Source: Adiantum capillus-veneris (Eukaryota > Streptophyta > Polypodiopsida > Polypodiales > Pteridaceae). From it: a DNA stretch of 64,000 nucleotides. Of this stretch, positions 63,012-64,000 are shown one piece after another. Numbering within the stretch: position 1 is the stretch's first letter; each line of letters starts with the position of its first letter. A program made the position numbers and the translations under genes. Location: the NCBI GenBank assembly GCA_014529385.2, contig CM043959.1, positions 16,068,809 through 16,132,808 of the forward strand. Direction: 5' to 3'. The notes under the pieces were generated by a model, which saw only the letters and a program-made list of their open reading frames with translations, ran no database searches and was not told the DNA's origin.

Positions 63012-64000
63012 TTATACCAGCACCAGTACTGGGCCACTTCAGTCCAGTAGCAGTACAGTTTCAGTACCAGTCCAGTCCAGTACCAATCAAGTCCAGTCTA
63101 GTACTAGTCTAGTCTAGTCCAGTACTAGTCCAGTCCAGTACAATACCAGTCTAGTCCAGTACCAGTCAAGTCCAGTCTAGTCCAGTACCAATCAAGTCCA
63201 GTCCAGTAGCAGTACAGTACCAATCAAGTCCAGTCTAGCCTAGTCCAGTACTAGTCCAATCCAATACAATACCAGTCCAGTCCAGTACCAGTCAAGTCCA
63301 GTGTATTCCAGTCCAGTACCAGTCAAGTCCAATCCAGTACTAGTCCACCCAGTACCAGTCAAGTCCAGTCTAGTCCACTACCAATCAAGTCCAGTCTAGT
63401 CCAGTACCAATCAAGTCCAGTCCAGTACCAATCAAGTCCAGTCTAGTCCAGTACCAATCAAGTCCAGTCCAGTACCAATCAAGTCCAATCCAGTAGTAGT
63501 ATAGTACCAGTCCAGTCCAGTACCAATCCAGTCTAGTCCAATAGCAATACAGTACCAATCCAGTCCAGTACCAATCAAGTCCAGTCTAGTAGCAATCCAG
63601 TCCAGTACAGTACCAGTCTAGTACCAATCAAGTCCAGTCTAGTAGCAGTCTAGTCTAGTCCAGTCCAGTACAGTACCAGTCAAGTCCAATGTAGTCCAGT
63701 CCAGTACCAGTCAAGTCCAATCCAGTACTAGTCCACCCAGTACCAGTCAAGTCCAGTCCAGTCCAGTACCAATCAAGTCCAGTCCAGTACCAGTCCAGTC
63801 CTTTACCAATCAAGTCCAGTCCAGTCCAGTCCAGTAGCAGTACAGTACAAGTACAGTCCAGTACCAATCAAGTCAAGTCTAGTAGCAGTCCAGTCTAGTA
63901 CAATACCAGTCCAGTCTAGTACCAGACAAGTCCAATCCAATACTAGTCCACCCAGTACCAGTCAAGTCCAGTCCAATCCAATATCAGTCTAGTCCAGTAC
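63012..64000. repeat. CCAGT-based minisatellite running off the window
   Basis: About 1 kb is built from five- and six-base words CCAGT, CTAGT, ACCAGT and CAAGT. They are arranged in higher blocks such as AGTACCAATCAAGTCCAGTC of about 25-31 bp. The minus-strand GLDWYWT-type ORF at 63,655-63,867 is a repeat artefact. The array continues past the window end. Confidence 0.95.

Noticed and set aside
63655-63867. GLDWYWT-repeat frame
   Set aside because: Translation of the minisatellite without stops by chance of its composition.

Overview
The window looks like gene-poor, repeat-packed nuclear DNA of a vascular plant. The reasons are: Ty1/Copia and Ty3/Gypsy elements of plant type primed by initiator-Met tRNA, a Tat/Athila-type giant Gypsy element, a Penelope-like reverse transcriptase remnant, short GT-AG introns, and long AC, GA and TA microsatellites. 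The style suggests a large-genome seedless plant such as a fern, but that is a guess. I find no rRNA, tRNA or CRISPR array and no clearly intact host gene.

Layout. 1-2.3 kb: a Gypsy gag scrap, a region with a 24-bp palindrome, and a reverse-oriented Copia pol remnant carrying a 207-bp MITE with a clean 8-bp target duplication. 2.3-5.7 kb: an LTR- or promoter-like stretch with a TATA box, then a Penelope-like RT remnant ending near a (CA)n tract. 6.8-11.9 kb: an intact-looking Copia element with LTRs that I read as identical and one 1428-aa polyprotein. 12.5-14.3 kb: an old Gypsy LTR piece (family B) and a near-perfect 146-bp-arm inverted repeat. 14.3-17.4 kb: no recognisable gene; it holds a long (GA)n tract.

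17.4-39.0 kb is one giant Gypsy element (about 16.4 kb without its passenger). Its order is LTR, leader, gag, pol, a PPT-like tract, a noncoding section, an extra coding region of about 1150 codons, PPT, LTR. A second Copia element (26.3-31.5 kb) sits inside it. My hand counts of LTR differences (about 6% for the host element, about 3% for the passenger, 0% for the 6.8-kb Copia) agree with the nesting order. 39.5-49.5 kb holds family-B Gypsy material: rearranged pol pieces, an LTR piece, then an element with a 1.86-kb 5' LTR. 49.5-52.1 kb has an LTR-like start and a 160-bp tandem repeat. 52.1-58.5 kb is the 3' half of a second, inverted and diverged copy of the giant element. 58.9-62.4 kb on the minus strand is a three-exon Mutator-type transposase-like gene with DDE, zinc-finger and SWIM motifs and two in-frame stops. 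The window ends in (TA)n and a long minisatellite.

The most unusual signal is in the giant element. A 24-bp perfect palindrome (AGACATCCTACG plus its reverse complement) recurs four times at exact 285-bp steps just upstream of the extra coding region. The inverted copy has the same array (284/285/285). Two more copies lie in the leader just before gag, and a half-site lies in every LTR. The extra coding region encodes a long protein I do not recognise, with a globular N-terminal part, a charged coiled-coil middle and a conserved C-terminal part. Together they look like an undescribed cis-element and accessory-protein module of a plant retrotransposon lineage.
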